Below are positions 36,198 to 44,157 of a stretch of DNA of 64,000 bases, piece after piece. The DNA comes from Leptolyngbya sp. FACHB-60. GTDB lineage: Bacteria > Cyanobacteriota > Cyanobacteriia > Phormidesmidales > Phormidesmidaceae. Where the stretch lies: contig NZ_JACJOX010000018.1 in NCBI RefSeq assembly GCF_014695775.1, forward strand, positions 1 to 64,000, in the 5' to 3' direction. Positions within the stretch are counted from its first letter, which is position 1. The number at the start of each line of letters is the position of its first letter. The notes under the pieces were generated by a model. That model did no database searches and had not been told where the DNA came from. It saw only the letters and a program-made list of their open reading frames with translations. The translations under genes were made by a program, and so were the position numbers.

Positions 36198-37253
36198 TCA
36201 GTCCTTCAGCGAAGCCATATCGATCACAAAGCGGTATTTCACATCGCTTTTTTGCATGCGTTCATAGGCTTCATTGATATTCTGAATGTTGATCACCTCA
36301 ACATCTGACGTGATGCCCTGTTCATTACAAAAATCGAGCATCTCTTGGGTTTCGGCAATGCCGCCAATCAGCGACCCCGCCACCAATTTACGCCCCATAA
36401 TCAGCGGCACCGTATTCAGCGTGGGCATCAGATTCCCGAGGAACCCGACCAGCACCAACGTGCCGTCCAGCAACAGCGTGGGCAGATAGGGGTTGAGATC
36501 GTGCTCGATGGGTACAGTATCGATGATCAAGTCAAACTGTCCCTTCACGGCTTCCATTTGCGCGTTGTCGGTAGAGATCACGATGTTGTCTGCGCCGAGA
36601 CGCCGGGCATCCTCCTCCTTGCCAGGGGAACGGGTAAACAGCGTGACGTTGGCACCCAACCCCTTGGCCAGTTTTAGCGCCATATGCCCCAAACCGCCGA
36701 GACCGACAACGGCTACATAACTGCCCTGACCCACCTGCCAGTGACGCAGGGGCGACCAAGTGGTGATCCCGGCGCACAGCAGCGGCGCGGCCCCTTTAAG
36801 GTCTAACCCGTCAGGAATTTTTAGCACAAACTTATCTGACACGACAATTTTTTCGGAATAACCGCCAAAAGTCGGCGTGTGATCCTGGCGATCGCTGTCG
36901 TTGTAGGTAAAGGTTGCGGGTCCTTCGCAGTATTGTTCTGAGCCCTGTTCGCAAGGCGCGCAGTGCTGGCAAGAATCGACCATACAGCCAACACCCACCT
37001 GATCACCAGTTTTGAAGCGCGTCACCTCTGCGCCCACACCGACCACGCGACCGATAATTTCATGACCAGGCACGACTGGGTATGTCGTCCCCCCCCAGTC
37101 ATTGCGGGCCGTATGCAAATCTGAGTGACAGACCCCACAGTAGAGAATTTCGATCTCTACATCGTCTGCGCGAGGCTCGCGACGGGTAAAGTGATAGGGA
37201 ACCAGATCATCTGTAGCAGACTTTGCGGCATAGCCAAGTACGTTTGTGGTCAT
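36198..37253 (-). CDS. zinc-dependent NAD(P) alcohol dehydrogenase (YahK / cinnamyl-alcohol type)
   Basis: Medium-chain dehydrogenase that reduces aldehydes or oxidises alcohols. Catalytic zinc ligands are in YCGVCHSDLH and PGHEIIG, the structural zinc quartet is CQHCAPCEQGSEQYC, and the nucleotide-binding turn is GLGGLGHMALKLAKGLGA. The 351-residue length and the NDWGGTTYPVVPGHE segment place it with broad-range NADP aldehyde reductases such as YahK. It is adjacent to an aldo/keto reductase remnant and a short-chain dehydrogenase remnant, as if it survives from a larger redox/detoxification cluster. The ATG at 37253 has no strong Shine-Dalgarno. Confidence 0.92.
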   Translation of the reverse strand: MTTNVLGYAAKSATDDLVPYHFTRREPRADDVEIEILYCGVCHSDLHTARNDWGGTTYPVVPGHEIIGRVVGVGAEVTRFKTGDQVGVGCMVDSCQHCAPCEQGSEQYCEGPATFTYNDSDRQDHTPTFGGYSEKIVVSDKFVLKIPDGLDLKGAAPLLCAGITTWSPLRHWQVGQGSYVAVVGLGGLGHMALKLAKGLGANVTLFTRSPGKEEDARRLGADNIVISTDNAQMEAVKGQFDLIIDTVPIEHDLNPYLPTLLLDGTLVLVGFLGNLMPTLNTVPLIMGRKLVAGSLIGGIAETQEMLDFCNEQGITSDVEVINIQNINEAYERMQKSDVKYRFVIDMASLKD

Positions 37254-37353
37254 GTTTTGTCTCTACTGTTGCTTGTGTGTCGATGAGGTTTCTTTATTTT
37301 TAATACGGCATTAGCGGGTTTCAAAAAAGCATCTAAGGAACCATTTTTGCCGT

Positions 37354-37563
37354 TTAGCGACCGGTCATTTGCTCTGTTTTTTCGAGATACTGAGCCCCTT
37401 GCACCGTGATCTTGGCAGCGGCAGTGTCAATGATTCGTAGATTGTCAGGCGTGAGTTCAACGGCGGTGGCCCCAATATTTTCGTCTAAGCGATGCAGCTT
37501 CGTGGTGCCTAAAATCAGCACAATCTAGGGCTTCTGGGCCAGCAGTCGGGCGATCGCGATCGC
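37354..37563 (-). pseudogene. C-terminal remnant of an aldo/keto reductase, with in-frame stop
   Basis: The minus strand encodes LLAQKP-stop-IVLILGTTKLHRLDENIGA, then VELTPDNLRIIDTAAAKITVQGAQY and EKTEQMTGR, ending at the TAA at 37354. This is the familiar tail of aldo/keto reductases, in which QKPW(I/V)VPIPGT is conserved; here the tryptophan codon has become TAG (37527-37525). The first two thirds of the gene are absent and replaced by a short-chain dehydrogenase fragment. Confidence 0.65.
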
Positions 37564-37790
37564 TAGAACGAGCCATCCGTAGACTTAGACAGCACCTCAT
37601 AGGCGTTTTGAGCGTCTAGCAGTTCTGTGCGGAAAAATCCCGGTTTGACAAGGGTGGGCTTGACGCTAAAGCACTCAACCTTGGGTGCGATCGCCAGCAA
37701 AAGGCTCTCAGCCGCGAACTTTGATGCGGCGTAAGCGGCTCTTTTAGGACCCCCATGTGCAGTGTGGAGCGGTTGCGCAGGGGGGTTCAA
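37563..37790 (-). pseudogene. internal fragment of a short-chain dehydrogenase
   Basis: The reading frame contains AAYAASKFAAESLL, the catalytic Tyr-x3-Lys segment of short-chain dehydrogenases, then VKPTLVKPGFFRTELLD, which corresponds to the VEPGYFRTGFLD segment of the intact enzyme at 49932-50759. The nucleotide-binding N-terminus and the C-terminus are missing. It adjoins the aldo/keto reductase remnant, so two broken genes are fused end to end. Confidence 0.6.
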
Positions 37791-37947
37791 GAGATGGCTC
37801 GTTCGGTCTAATCTGCCCCAGACGTCTCATGTTGACAGAGACCGGGTTAGGACAGCCTAAACTGCCACGATTCAAGCCTACCGGGCATTTTTTCGTTTTT
37901 CGCTCTTCTTATTTTCTTTCTTTTGCTAAGGCTGCGACTGGCCGCTG

Positions 37948-39228
37948 TCAAGCAGGATCAACGGCCGGCTCAAACACCGTGTACCGCGACCCGCCCAGAG
38001 ATTTGGCTCGATACATCGCCCTATCGGCGTGATTGAGCAGAGTCTCTACGCTGTCATCGCCCTCAGTACCCAGAGTGATGCCAATGCTGGCGCTCGAACA
38101 CATCTCGGGGTGGCCGGGCAGCAGCGGCAGAGCTAGGGCTTGCTGAATTCGGTTGGCCACTGCAACGGCAGCTTCAACCGACGCCATCTCGTGCAGCAAA
38201 ATGGCAAATTCGTCGCCCCCCAAACGGGCCACGGTGTCTTGGGGGCGCAGGCAGTCTTTGAGCTGGAGGGCAATTTCCACCAACAGCTGGTCCCCCACCT
38301 GGTGGCCCAGGCTGTCGTTGACCACCTTAAAGTCGTCTAGGTCAATGAATAGCACCGCAAAACTATAGGCAACGCTGGTGCGTTTGAGAGCGATCGCCTG
38401 GGCCGCCTTCTCCATAAAAAAGCGGCGGTTGGGCAGGCTGGTCAGAGGATCGTGAATCGCCCCCGATCGCAGCTCCAACTCCAGCTGCTTGCGCTCAGTG
38501 ACGTTGCGAATAATGGCGATCGAGTGACCTTGCTCAGCGGGCAGCAGCCGAGCTTCGCAAAAAATCTGCCGCTGCCCCGCGGTTAACTCAGCCTCGAAGC
38601 ATTGCAGCGACTGGGTGCGGCTGGCCATCTGGCCGTAGCTAAACAGCTTGGCAGCAAAGCTTGACCCAAAGCAGTCCACAATCGACTGACCCGCTGCACC
38701 AATGGACAGCTGGCTCAAGTCAGTATCCACAGAGGGCTTGACATCGAGAATAGAGCCATCGGCGTCAAATTGAAGCATGAGATCGGGGAAGTGCTTCAGC
38801 AGACTGATGCCAGGAGTAAGCGCTAGGGCTGGCGGTAGCAGACAGCGGGACGGATCCGCCCCAGCAACCGATCGCACGGTGATGAGTCGGGCGCGTACCC
38901 CCTGGCAAAAGCCAATGGCGTCGCCGGGGCGGAGGGGGCTATCTTGCACCGGGGTGCCGTTAATCGTCAACTGCTGACAGCTGGGGCCGTCGGTAGCGTC
39001 GTCGCTGTGAATGATGTAGCCGTGGTCGAGCCACACCAGGCTGGCGTGGTGGCCAGAGACGCCCTCAGATACCAGGCGAATATCTTTGGTGCGATCGCGG
39101 CCAATTGAATAAAACGGCTTGCCCAGTGGCATGATCTGTCGGCGCTTACCGTCTTGAATTAACAGGGCCAGGTGAGGAGAATCCGTCTCCCGCCCCTGGC
39201 ATTGAGGCTCATGGGTATAGGTCATCAT
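37948..39228 (-). CDS. FHA-PAS-GGDEF diguanylate cyclase
   Basis: Predicted to make cyclic di-GMP. Residues about 20-120 form an FHA phosphopeptide-binding domain (SIGRDRTKDIRLV, GVSGHHASLVW with Ser58 and His61). Residues about 140-245 form a PAS-like domain ending RNVTERKQLELEL. Residues about 255-420 form the GGDEF domain with intact RLGGDEF (337-341) and an RxxD inhibitory site (Arg328-Asp331) five residues upstream, so product inhibition is expected. The protein is soluble, 426 residues. It lies directly downstream of the HisKA-EAL gene on the same strand (64 bases apart), so the cyclase and the phosphodiesterase are probably co-transcribed. Confidence 0.93.
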   Translation of the reverse strand: MMTYTHEPQCQGRETDSPHLALLIQDGKRRQIMPLGKPFYSIGRDRTKDIRLVSEGVSGHHASLVWLDHGYIIHSDDATDGPSCQQLTINGTPVQDSPLRPGDAIGFCQGVRARLITVRSVAGADPSRCLLPPALALTPGISLLKHFPDLMLQFDADGSILDVKPSVDTDLSQLSIGAAGQSIVDCFGSSFAAKLFSYGQMASRTQSLQCFEAELTAGQRQIFCEARLLPAEQGHSIAIIRNVTERKQLELELRSGAIHDPLTSLPNRRFFMEKAAQAIALKRTSVAYSFAVLFIDLDDFKVVNDSLGHQVGDQLLVEIALQLKDCLRPQDTVARLGGDEFAILLHEMASVEAAVAVANRIQQALALPLLPGHPEMCSSASIGITLGTEGDDSVETLLNHADRAMYRAKSLGGSRYTVFEPAVDPA

Positions 39229-39292
39229 GAATTAGGGCACCAGTGATAGACTGCGTTTCCCGGCCGGTTGAGTTGAGGAGATCTGGCTGGCT

Positions 39293-40393
39293 CTAGGCCA
39301 CCGACGATAGCTCCGGGGTAAACAACAGCTGGCCGTCTAGCATCTGGCGCATCAGCAGGCAGGCAACCCCCGCGCTGTCGAGCGGCTCTGAGAAGTAGTA
39401 GCCTTGCATTTTTTTGTAGCCCAGCTCTTTGAGCACTATCAGGTCGTCGAGGGTCTCAACCCCTTCGACAATCACATCGAGCCGCAGCCGCTCGGCCAGC
39501 ATAAAGATGGCCTCGCTCATGGCCCAGTTTTTGTTACGAATAAACGATCGATCGATCTTGAGGGTGTCGAAAGGCAGGTCTTGCAGCCGCCCCAAGGACG
39601 AATAGCCAGTGCCAAAATCGTCGATGTAGAGCTGTATGCCTAGCTGATGCAGTTCAACTAGGGCCTTGAGGGCCAGGTCTTTATTCTCAATCAGCGCGCT
39701 CTCGGTGACTTCGAGCTTGAGGCTGTGGGGGGCAATGTGGTGGCGCTCGATGATTTGGCGAATGTTTTCCACCAGCTGGGGATGGCGCAGCTGCACCGCC
39801 GAGAGATTGACACTGACGCTGAGGGGCGTTACCGCTGGAAACTGGATCTGCCACTGGCGCAGCTGGCAGCAGGCCTGGTCGAGCAAAAATAACCCTAGGG
39901 TGTCGATCAGTCCAGCCTTTTCGGCCAGGGGAATGAAGACCTCTGGCGAGATGATGCCCCGCTGGCTGTGCTGCCAGCGAGCCAGAGCCTCAAAGCCAAT
40001 GATCTGGTTATGCTCAATTGACACAATTGGCTGATAGGCCAGGTGAATAGCCTGCTGCTCCACCGCCTGGTGCAGGTCGTTTTCGAGCTGAAGCAGCTCT
40101 AGTTGGGCACTGGAGAGCAGCGTCAGCAGAGGGGTGGGCTGGTTTTCCAGAGCGTTGGCTAACCGGTTGAGGCGGTCGGCGTTGTTGATGGCGATCGCCA
40201 GCAGCCGTTGCCCATCGTCGGAGAGCGACCCCGACTGCTGATATCCCAAGAGCTTGAGCGCCCCCTGAATTGAGGCGAGGGGAGTGCGCAGCTCGTGACA
40301 AATTAGCAGCGAAATGTCGTCAAAGGGGTGGGTTGAGCAGTCGGCAATCGAACACAAATCCTCACTGGGCCGGGCCGAATTGGAGTACGCCAT
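39293..40393 (-). CDS. HisKA-EAL protein (c-di-GMP phosphodiesterase with histidine phosphoacceptor domain)
   Basis: Residues about 25-85 form a HisKA dimerisation/phosphoacceptor helix pair (ICHELRTPLASIQGALKLLG, His33), but there is no HATPase domain after it. Residues about 103-355 are an EAL phosphodiesterase with the catalytic residues in place: EAL 135-137, Asn197, Glu228, DDFGTG 258-263 and Lys279 in LKIDRSF. A HisKA box without kinase domain on an EAL enzyme suggests that phosphorylation by a separate kinase, or dimerisation, controls c-di-GMP breakdown. It precedes the FHA-PAS-GGDEF gene and follows a small unknown gene and a CheY-like gene on the same strand. Confidence 0.9.
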   Translation of the reverse strand: MAYSNSARPSEDLCSIADCSTHPFDDISLLICHELRTPLASIQGALKLLGYQQSGSLSDDGQRLLAIAINNADRLNRLANALENQPTPLLTLLSSAQLELLQLENDLHQAVEQQAIHLAYQPIVSIEHNQIIGFEALARWQHSQRGIISPEVFIPLAEKAGLIDTLGLFLLDQACCQLRQWQIQFPAVTPLSVSVNLSAVQLRHPQLVENIRQIIERHHIAPHSLKLEVTESALIENKDLALKALVELHQLGIQLYIDDFGTGYSSLGRLQDLPFDTLKIDRSFIRNKNWAMSEAIFMLAERLRLDVIVEGVETLDDLIVLKELGYKKMQGYYFSEPLDSAGVACLLMRQMLDGQLLFTPELSSVA

Positions 40394-40476
40394 GGAAGAT
40401 GCTTAACGCTTTAGAAAGGTTAGTGGGATGGGGCATTGGGGGCGGGGTCGGTAGAGCAAACAGGACGGGGCAGGGG

Positions 40477-40719
40477 TTAGGCAAGCCGCGATCGCATCTC
40501 AACCCAGATCGTGTAATGGGTTTTTGACACGGTGATGCATACCTTAAAGCCTTTATTACTTTCTTGAGTAGCTTGGCGATAGGCCTGGAGCCGGTCAGCT
40601 AGGGGAAACTGCTGCAAGCTAATGTAAAAGTCATTCCGGTAGAGCATACCGTCGTGGATGCCCTGATTCCAAAATTTAAAGGACGAGATAAACTCCTCGA
40701 CCACAATCATGGGGAGCAT
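40477..40719 (-). CDS. small protein of unknown function in the c-di-GMP cluster
   Basis: An 80-residue protein (MLPMIVVEEFISSFKFWNQGIHDGMLYRNDFYISL, then FPLADRLQAYRQA, ending in KTHYTIWVEMRSRLA). I do not recognise a domain. The sequence is well balanced, with aromatic residues at regular positions, and looks like a real compact alpha/beta protein. It lies between the CheY-like gene and the HisKA-EAL gene on the same strand, so it may be part of the same transcription unit. The frame could also start at the second Met. Confidence 0.6.
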   Translation of the reverse strand: MLPMIVVEEFISSFKFWNQGIHDGMLYRNDFYISLQQFPLADRLQAYRQATQESNKGFKVCITVSKTHYTIWVEMRSRLA

Positions 40720-40804
40720 AGCGGGGCTGCTGGCAAGACGTCCTCTTTAGAATAGGAAACAAAAGTGACAGCTATGTGAACACCCCAGATTTATTCCTGT
40801 GGAT

Positions 40805-41182
40805 CTACTGCCAGCCCAGAACAGACTCAATTTGACCGCCCAGTAAGCCCGGGTCAAAGGGCTTGATTAGTACTGCCCTCGCCCCCGCCGCCACAAAGGA
40901 CTGCTGCGTAGCCAACCGCAGGGTGGCCGTCAGTAAAATCACCGGAATATGCCGGGTCTCAATATTCTCATTGAGTTTGCGCAGGGTGGCGAGACCGTCA
41001 ACCTTAGGCATGATTACATCGAGCAAAATGGCATCGGGATGGTAGGTAGCTGCCAAAGCCGCTCCCTCCTCCCCTGAGGCAGCGGTTGTGACCTCCCAGT
41101 TTTTGGTGATTTCTAGGCTAACCTTGGCGATCTCGCGTACGTCGGCTTCGTCATCAATAATCAAAATGCGTTTAGCGGCCAT
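40805..41182 (-). CDS. single-domain response regulator (CheY-like)
   Basis: A 125-residue receiver domain without output domain. The acidic pair Asp10-Asp11 (ILIIDDEADV), phosphoacceptor Asp55 (AILLDVIMPKVDG), the threonine in ILLTATL and the lysine in VLIKPFDPG are all present. It is first in a minus-strand series followed by a small unknown gene, the HisKA-EAL protein and the FHA-PAS-GGDEF protein. It is a natural candidate to exchange phosphate with the HisKA box, which is inference from context. Confidence 0.93.
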   Translation of the reverse strand: MAAKRILIIDDEADVREIAKVSLEITKNWEVTTAASGEEGAALAATYHPDAILLDVIMPKVDGLATLRKLNENIETRHIPVILLTATLRLATQQSFVAAGARAVLIKPFDPGLLGGQIESVLGWQ

Positions 41183-41346
41183 AATTATAGATGCCGGTGC
41201 ATGCCGGTTACAAAATACCCCTCTTTTATCACTTTAAGCATAAGAAAAGAGGTGTATTGATTGAAGCCGTTGAACAAGCGTGCAGTAGAACTGAGGCATT
41301 ATTGATTCTTAGGATGAATATATTTTCGAAAGTTTAGCGCCTATAA

Positions 41347-41463
41347 GGTTTCATAAAACTGCAAGCTCGGGTTGTCTCTGAAGCTTCAGAAAGGCTGGCT
41401 GAACGTAAAGCAGCGGGCAAACTACGCCAAATCTATAGCCAAATGCAAAAGCTCAAAATGTAG
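41347..41463 (+). pseudogene. possible 3' remnant of an unrecognised gene
   Basis: A 38-codon open stretch ends LQARVVSEASERL, ERKAAGKLRQIYSQMQKLKM, then TAG. It has protein-like composition and is followed at once by a terminator, as the 3' end of a gene would be, but it has no start and an in-frame stop lies just upstream. I cannot name the family. Confidence 0.25.
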
Positions 41464-41471
41464 TCAAGCTC

Positions 41472-41505
41472 ATTACACAATTATTTAACTGTGTAATTAT
41501 TTTTT
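41472..41505 (+). terminator. AT-rich rho-independent terminator
   Basis: ATTACACA (41472-41479) and TGTGTAAT (41490-41497) pair around a 10-base loop and are followed by TATTTTTTTA. It lies 9 bases after the stop of the fragment at 41347-41463. Confidence 0.65.
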
Positions 41506-41590
41506 TATGCATATAGCTTTTGTGTAAATAGGAGATTCAATAACCGATGGTGGGGTGGCGACGAGTGGAGGTAATACCAATTCTCGAATA

Positions 41591-41788
41591 AGGAGCTACA
41601 TTGCCCGCGAAAAGCCCAAGGGTCACCCCCATCATACCAAAGCCGGCAACATCAATTACGCGCTGTTTTCTGGCGAAACCCAGGGCAACTGTGTGCTCAC
41701 TCTAGATGCCGATCACATTCCCAAACCCCAGTTTATGCAGCGAGTGCTGTCCAACTTCTCTAATTTCAACCTCGATCGCGGCCAGTAG
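41591..41788 (+). pseudogene. internal fragment of a BcsA-like (cellulose synthase type) glycosyltransferase
   Basis: The frame encodes SYIAREKPKGHPHHTKAGNI, then NYALFSGETQGNCVLTLDADHIPKPQFMQRVL, before a TAG. KAGNINYAL followed by LDADH is the donor-binding region of BcsA-type family 2 transferases. The upstream nucleotide-binding part, the QxxRW region and all membrane helices are missing. The homology begins just after ATACCAATTCTC, a 12-mer also found in the dispersed repeat at 58767, and ends 18 bases before an orphan transposon end. Confidence 0.7.
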
Positions 41789-41805
41789 GAGGGTAACCAA
41801 TCTGA

Positions 41806-41919
41806 GACGACAAAAATGTGTCACTGATCAGTTTGATGGCACGATTGCAGCCCGATGACAGCAATATGACTCTGACGACATCATTGTGTGCCTGCTGACA
41901 ATTAATGCGTCCCTGTACA
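41806..41919 (-). mobile_element. solo end of a Tn7/Tn5053-like transposon (TnsB-type binding sites)
   Basis: Read inward from 41919 on the minus strand, the sequence starts with TGTACA. It then has at least four spaced near-repeats of the form GTGACA-N(5-7)-TGTCGTC: GACGCATTAATTGTCA, GGCACACAATGATGTCGTC, GAGTCATATTGCTGTCATC and GTGACACATTTTTGTCGTC. Terminal TGTACA followed by an array of such sites is the architecture of cyanobacterial Tn7/Tn5053-like elements, including type V-K CRISPR-associated transposons. No matching opposite end and no transposition genes (tnsB, tnsC, tniQ) are in the window, so it is an orphan end. Confidence 0.6.
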
Positions 41920-41925
41920 AGATTC

Positions 41926-41975
41926 ATCACTGTTGCACGTTATCGACAATGCCTCCGATAACATACAACAGTGAT
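41926..41975. repeat. 19-base imperfect inverted repeat
   Basis: Arms 41926-41944 and 41957-41975 pair with two mismatches (ATCACTGTTG..GTTATC / GATAAC..CAACAGTGAT) around a 12-base loop. A second hairpin AGAACGCAA / TTGCGTTCT lies at 41987-42012. Together they follow the stop of the minus-strand TPR gene and may end its transcript, although there is no T-run. They start 6 bases outside the transposon end. Confidence 0.4.
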
Positions 41976-42019
41976 ACAACGGTTTTAGAACGCAAAATGT
42001 TGATTGCGTTCTGTAACTC

Positions 42020-43723
42020 TTATTCCACTGAGGAGATAGACTGGGTCGCTTGTAGAGCTTGCACCAACACCTCATCTGCTCGTTCACGATCGGAGGTGCC
42101 AAACAGCCCAACAATCCTATCCTGCGTCCGAGTCACGAACCGCCGTATTCCTTGTGCCTCAGCCTGTGGCTCAGTATAAGCAAGGGCGATCGTAAGGAAT
42201 GCCTGTGCGCGGTCGACCGGATCGGCAATCGACTGCGCCGTTTGCAAAGCGGCATCAAACTGCCCTTGCTGAGCAAATCCTTGCACTACTGCGGGCAGAA
42301 GCCAAAGGAATTCCTCACTTTGAGCCCGCTCCATTGCCTGCTCCGGTTGCCCAGACGCAGCGTAGCTCTGCACGATACCTGGCGTAAATCCCTCTAGCTT
42401 GCCGGTTTGAGCGAGTTGCAATGCCTGCTCCGGTTGCTCTACGTCGAGATACCCGACTGCTACCTCCGACAAAATGCCTTTGACCTGCTGTGCCTGGACA
42501 ACCTGCCACGCCTGATCCGGCTGCTTTTCTTGCAAGTAGTGTCTGACGATGCCGATCATCGCACCGTCACGGTTGGGGTTGGACTGAGCTAGCTCGACTG
42601 CCGCTTCTAAATTGCCTGCCGCGGCATAGGCGATCGCAATATCTCCCAGTGCCCCCTGCCGATAGCTAGCTGGTTGAACTTCCTCGACAATCTGCATGGC
42701 CCGCTCGAAGTCGCCAATTTTGGCATAGCCAACGGCTACTCGACCCAGCGCATCCGCATCGGCTTGACTATGGTTGGCATCGGGGACGATGGCGTTACCA
42801 ACCTGGTAGGCTTCTGCCAAGGTCGCCACGGCTTTGTCGTCCAAACCGACCTGCTGGTAGAGGAGGGCTGCATCGACCAATTGAAACACTTTGTCGAGGG
42901 AGAGCGGCTCTGTGGAACGATTGCGAATTTTGGGAACGGTTTGATCGAGAAGCGCGATCGCCCGGTCATTTGCGCCTAACTCCGTAAACTGTCGTGCCGT
43001 CCAGAGGAGAGCACTTCCCTGCAATGAATCCCTTTCGGGGTCTTCGGTATCCAAAGCTGCCGCGCTCAGAATCGCCTGTTCTAGTACCGCCTTTGCCGGT
43101 TCAGGGTGCCCCGCTAAAGTCAGATTCATGCCCATGCTGTTCAACGTATACGTTTGGTAGTAGGCATCGTCAATCTTTTGCGCCTGGGCGATCGCTTCTT
43201 CTAGTAACTGATCGGCTCGCTGGAATTGTCCTACGTTCAACAAATCAGCTGCAATTTCCGACAGGGCAAGTGGGTCTCCCATCCCACTAGCTAGCGCGAT
43301 CGCTAACTCAAACTGTCCCTCATCGGCAAATTCCCTAGCCCGATACATCAACGATTCGGTCGGAGAGGACGTGCTGCTGCTACATCCGGTTGCCGCTTGA
43401 GCCTCGGCGGTTTCAATCGCCTCTGTAACTCGTCGCTGGCCCTCTGCCTCCTGCCCAATTAGCCAATAGCTACCCGCTACCCTTGCTAGAGTATCGGCTT
43501 TGAAGCAGGGTTCTGTTTCCGCTGTTGCCTCCAGGGCCTGCTCGGAAATAGCGACGGCCTGCCGCGAATCACCCAGCTTTGCATATTGAAAGGCGATGTC
43601 TGACAGCAATCTGGCTTGCACCTCGGGAACAGATATGGCGATCGCTTGTTTCGGGGTCAGCAGCCCAAGAACGGGCAGGGTTGCTAGGAGGAGAAATTTG
43701 GCACAAAGCACGTTGGATTTCAT
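42020..43723 (-). CDS. secreted TPR-like repeat protein
   Basis: A 567-residue protein with a signal peptide (MKSNVLCAKFLLLATLPVLGLLTPKQAIA, cleavage near residue 29) and then an almost continuous series of degenerate TPR-type helical repeats (AFQYAKLGDSRQAVAISEQAL, IAADLLNVGQFQRADQLLEEAI, VAVGYAKIGDFERAMQIVEEV and others). It is likely exported to the periplasm or cell surface as a protein-binding scaffold. A similar but shorter TPR protein is encoded at 45160. I do not know a specific function. The start is the ATG at 43723. Confidence 0.85.
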   Translation of the reverse strand: MKSNVLCAKFLLLATLPVLGLLTPKQAIAISVPEVQARLLSDIAFQYAKLGDSRQAVAISEQALEATAETEPCFKADTLARVAGSYWLIGQEAEGQRRVTEAIETAEAQAATGCSSSTSSPTESLMYRAREFADEGQFELAIALASGMGDPLALSEIAADLLNVGQFQRADQLLEEAIAQAQKIDDAYYQTYTLNSMGMNLTLAGHPEPAKAVLEQAILSAAALDTEDPERDSLQGSALLWTARQFTELGANDRAIALLDQTVPKIRNRSTEPLSLDKVFQLVDAALLYQQVGLDDKAVATLAEAYQVGNAIVPDANHSQADADALGRVAVGYAKIGDFERAMQIVEEVQPASYRQGALGDIAIAYAAAGNLEAAVELAQSNPNRDGAMIGIVRHYLQEKQPDQAWQVVQAQQVKGILSEVAVGYLDVEQPEQALQLAQTGKLEGFTPGIVQSYAASGQPEQAMERAQSEEFLWLLPAVVQGFAQQGQFDAALQTAQSIADPVDRAQAFLTIALAYTEPQAEAQGIRRFVTRTQDRIVGLFGTSDRERADEVLVQALQATQSISSVE

Positions 43724-43830
43724 AGTGACTCTATAAAGACAGGAAATTTGAGTAAGGAAGTATTATCCAGCAATGCAACCCTGATTCGAAATTAGGCTTG
43801 AAACGCAGAAAAAAGCCATCTAAGCAACCT

Positions 43831-44157
43831 TTAAAGCAGCCCTAGGATGAGACTGCAAAAGACAACATTAAGGCCGAATGCCCTAAGACTCCCATAGAAA
43901 TAATCCTCCGGTCCGACCTTACCGCGCCCAGCTGTGGAGGAGTTAGCTTCCGCATCTTGAACAAAGGGCAGGGGAAAGCCTGCTCTTTGCTGACCAAACA
44001 TGCACTGTCCAATTTGGCAGGATTGAGCATCCATGCAAAGTGTTTCACAATAAGCAGCTAAAGGGTTACTGCTTGTTATTAGGAACTGACTGAGGATGCG
44101 ATCCCGATATAGATAGCTTAGAGCTACGAAACCTAAGCAAACCTGATTTAACCTCAA
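43831..44157 (-). CDS. small Cys-containing protein of unknown function
   Basis: A frame of 108 codons. The part from SSNPLAAYCETLCMDAQSCQIGQCMFGQQRAGFPLPF has four closely spaced cysteines, followed by a polar stretch and a hydrophobic C-terminus (LNVVFCSLILGLL) that could be a membrane helix. Composition looks protein-like and not like a frame shadow, and no other gene competes for the region, but I cannot confirm it by family. The N-terminal 27 codons look less reliable, so the true start may be later. Confidence 0.4.
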   Translation of the reverse strand: MRLNQVCLGFVALSYLYRDRILSQFLITSSNPLAAYCETLCMDAQSCQIGQCMFGQQRAGFPLPFVQDAEANSSTAGRGKVGPEDYFYGSLRAFGLNVVFCSLILGLL

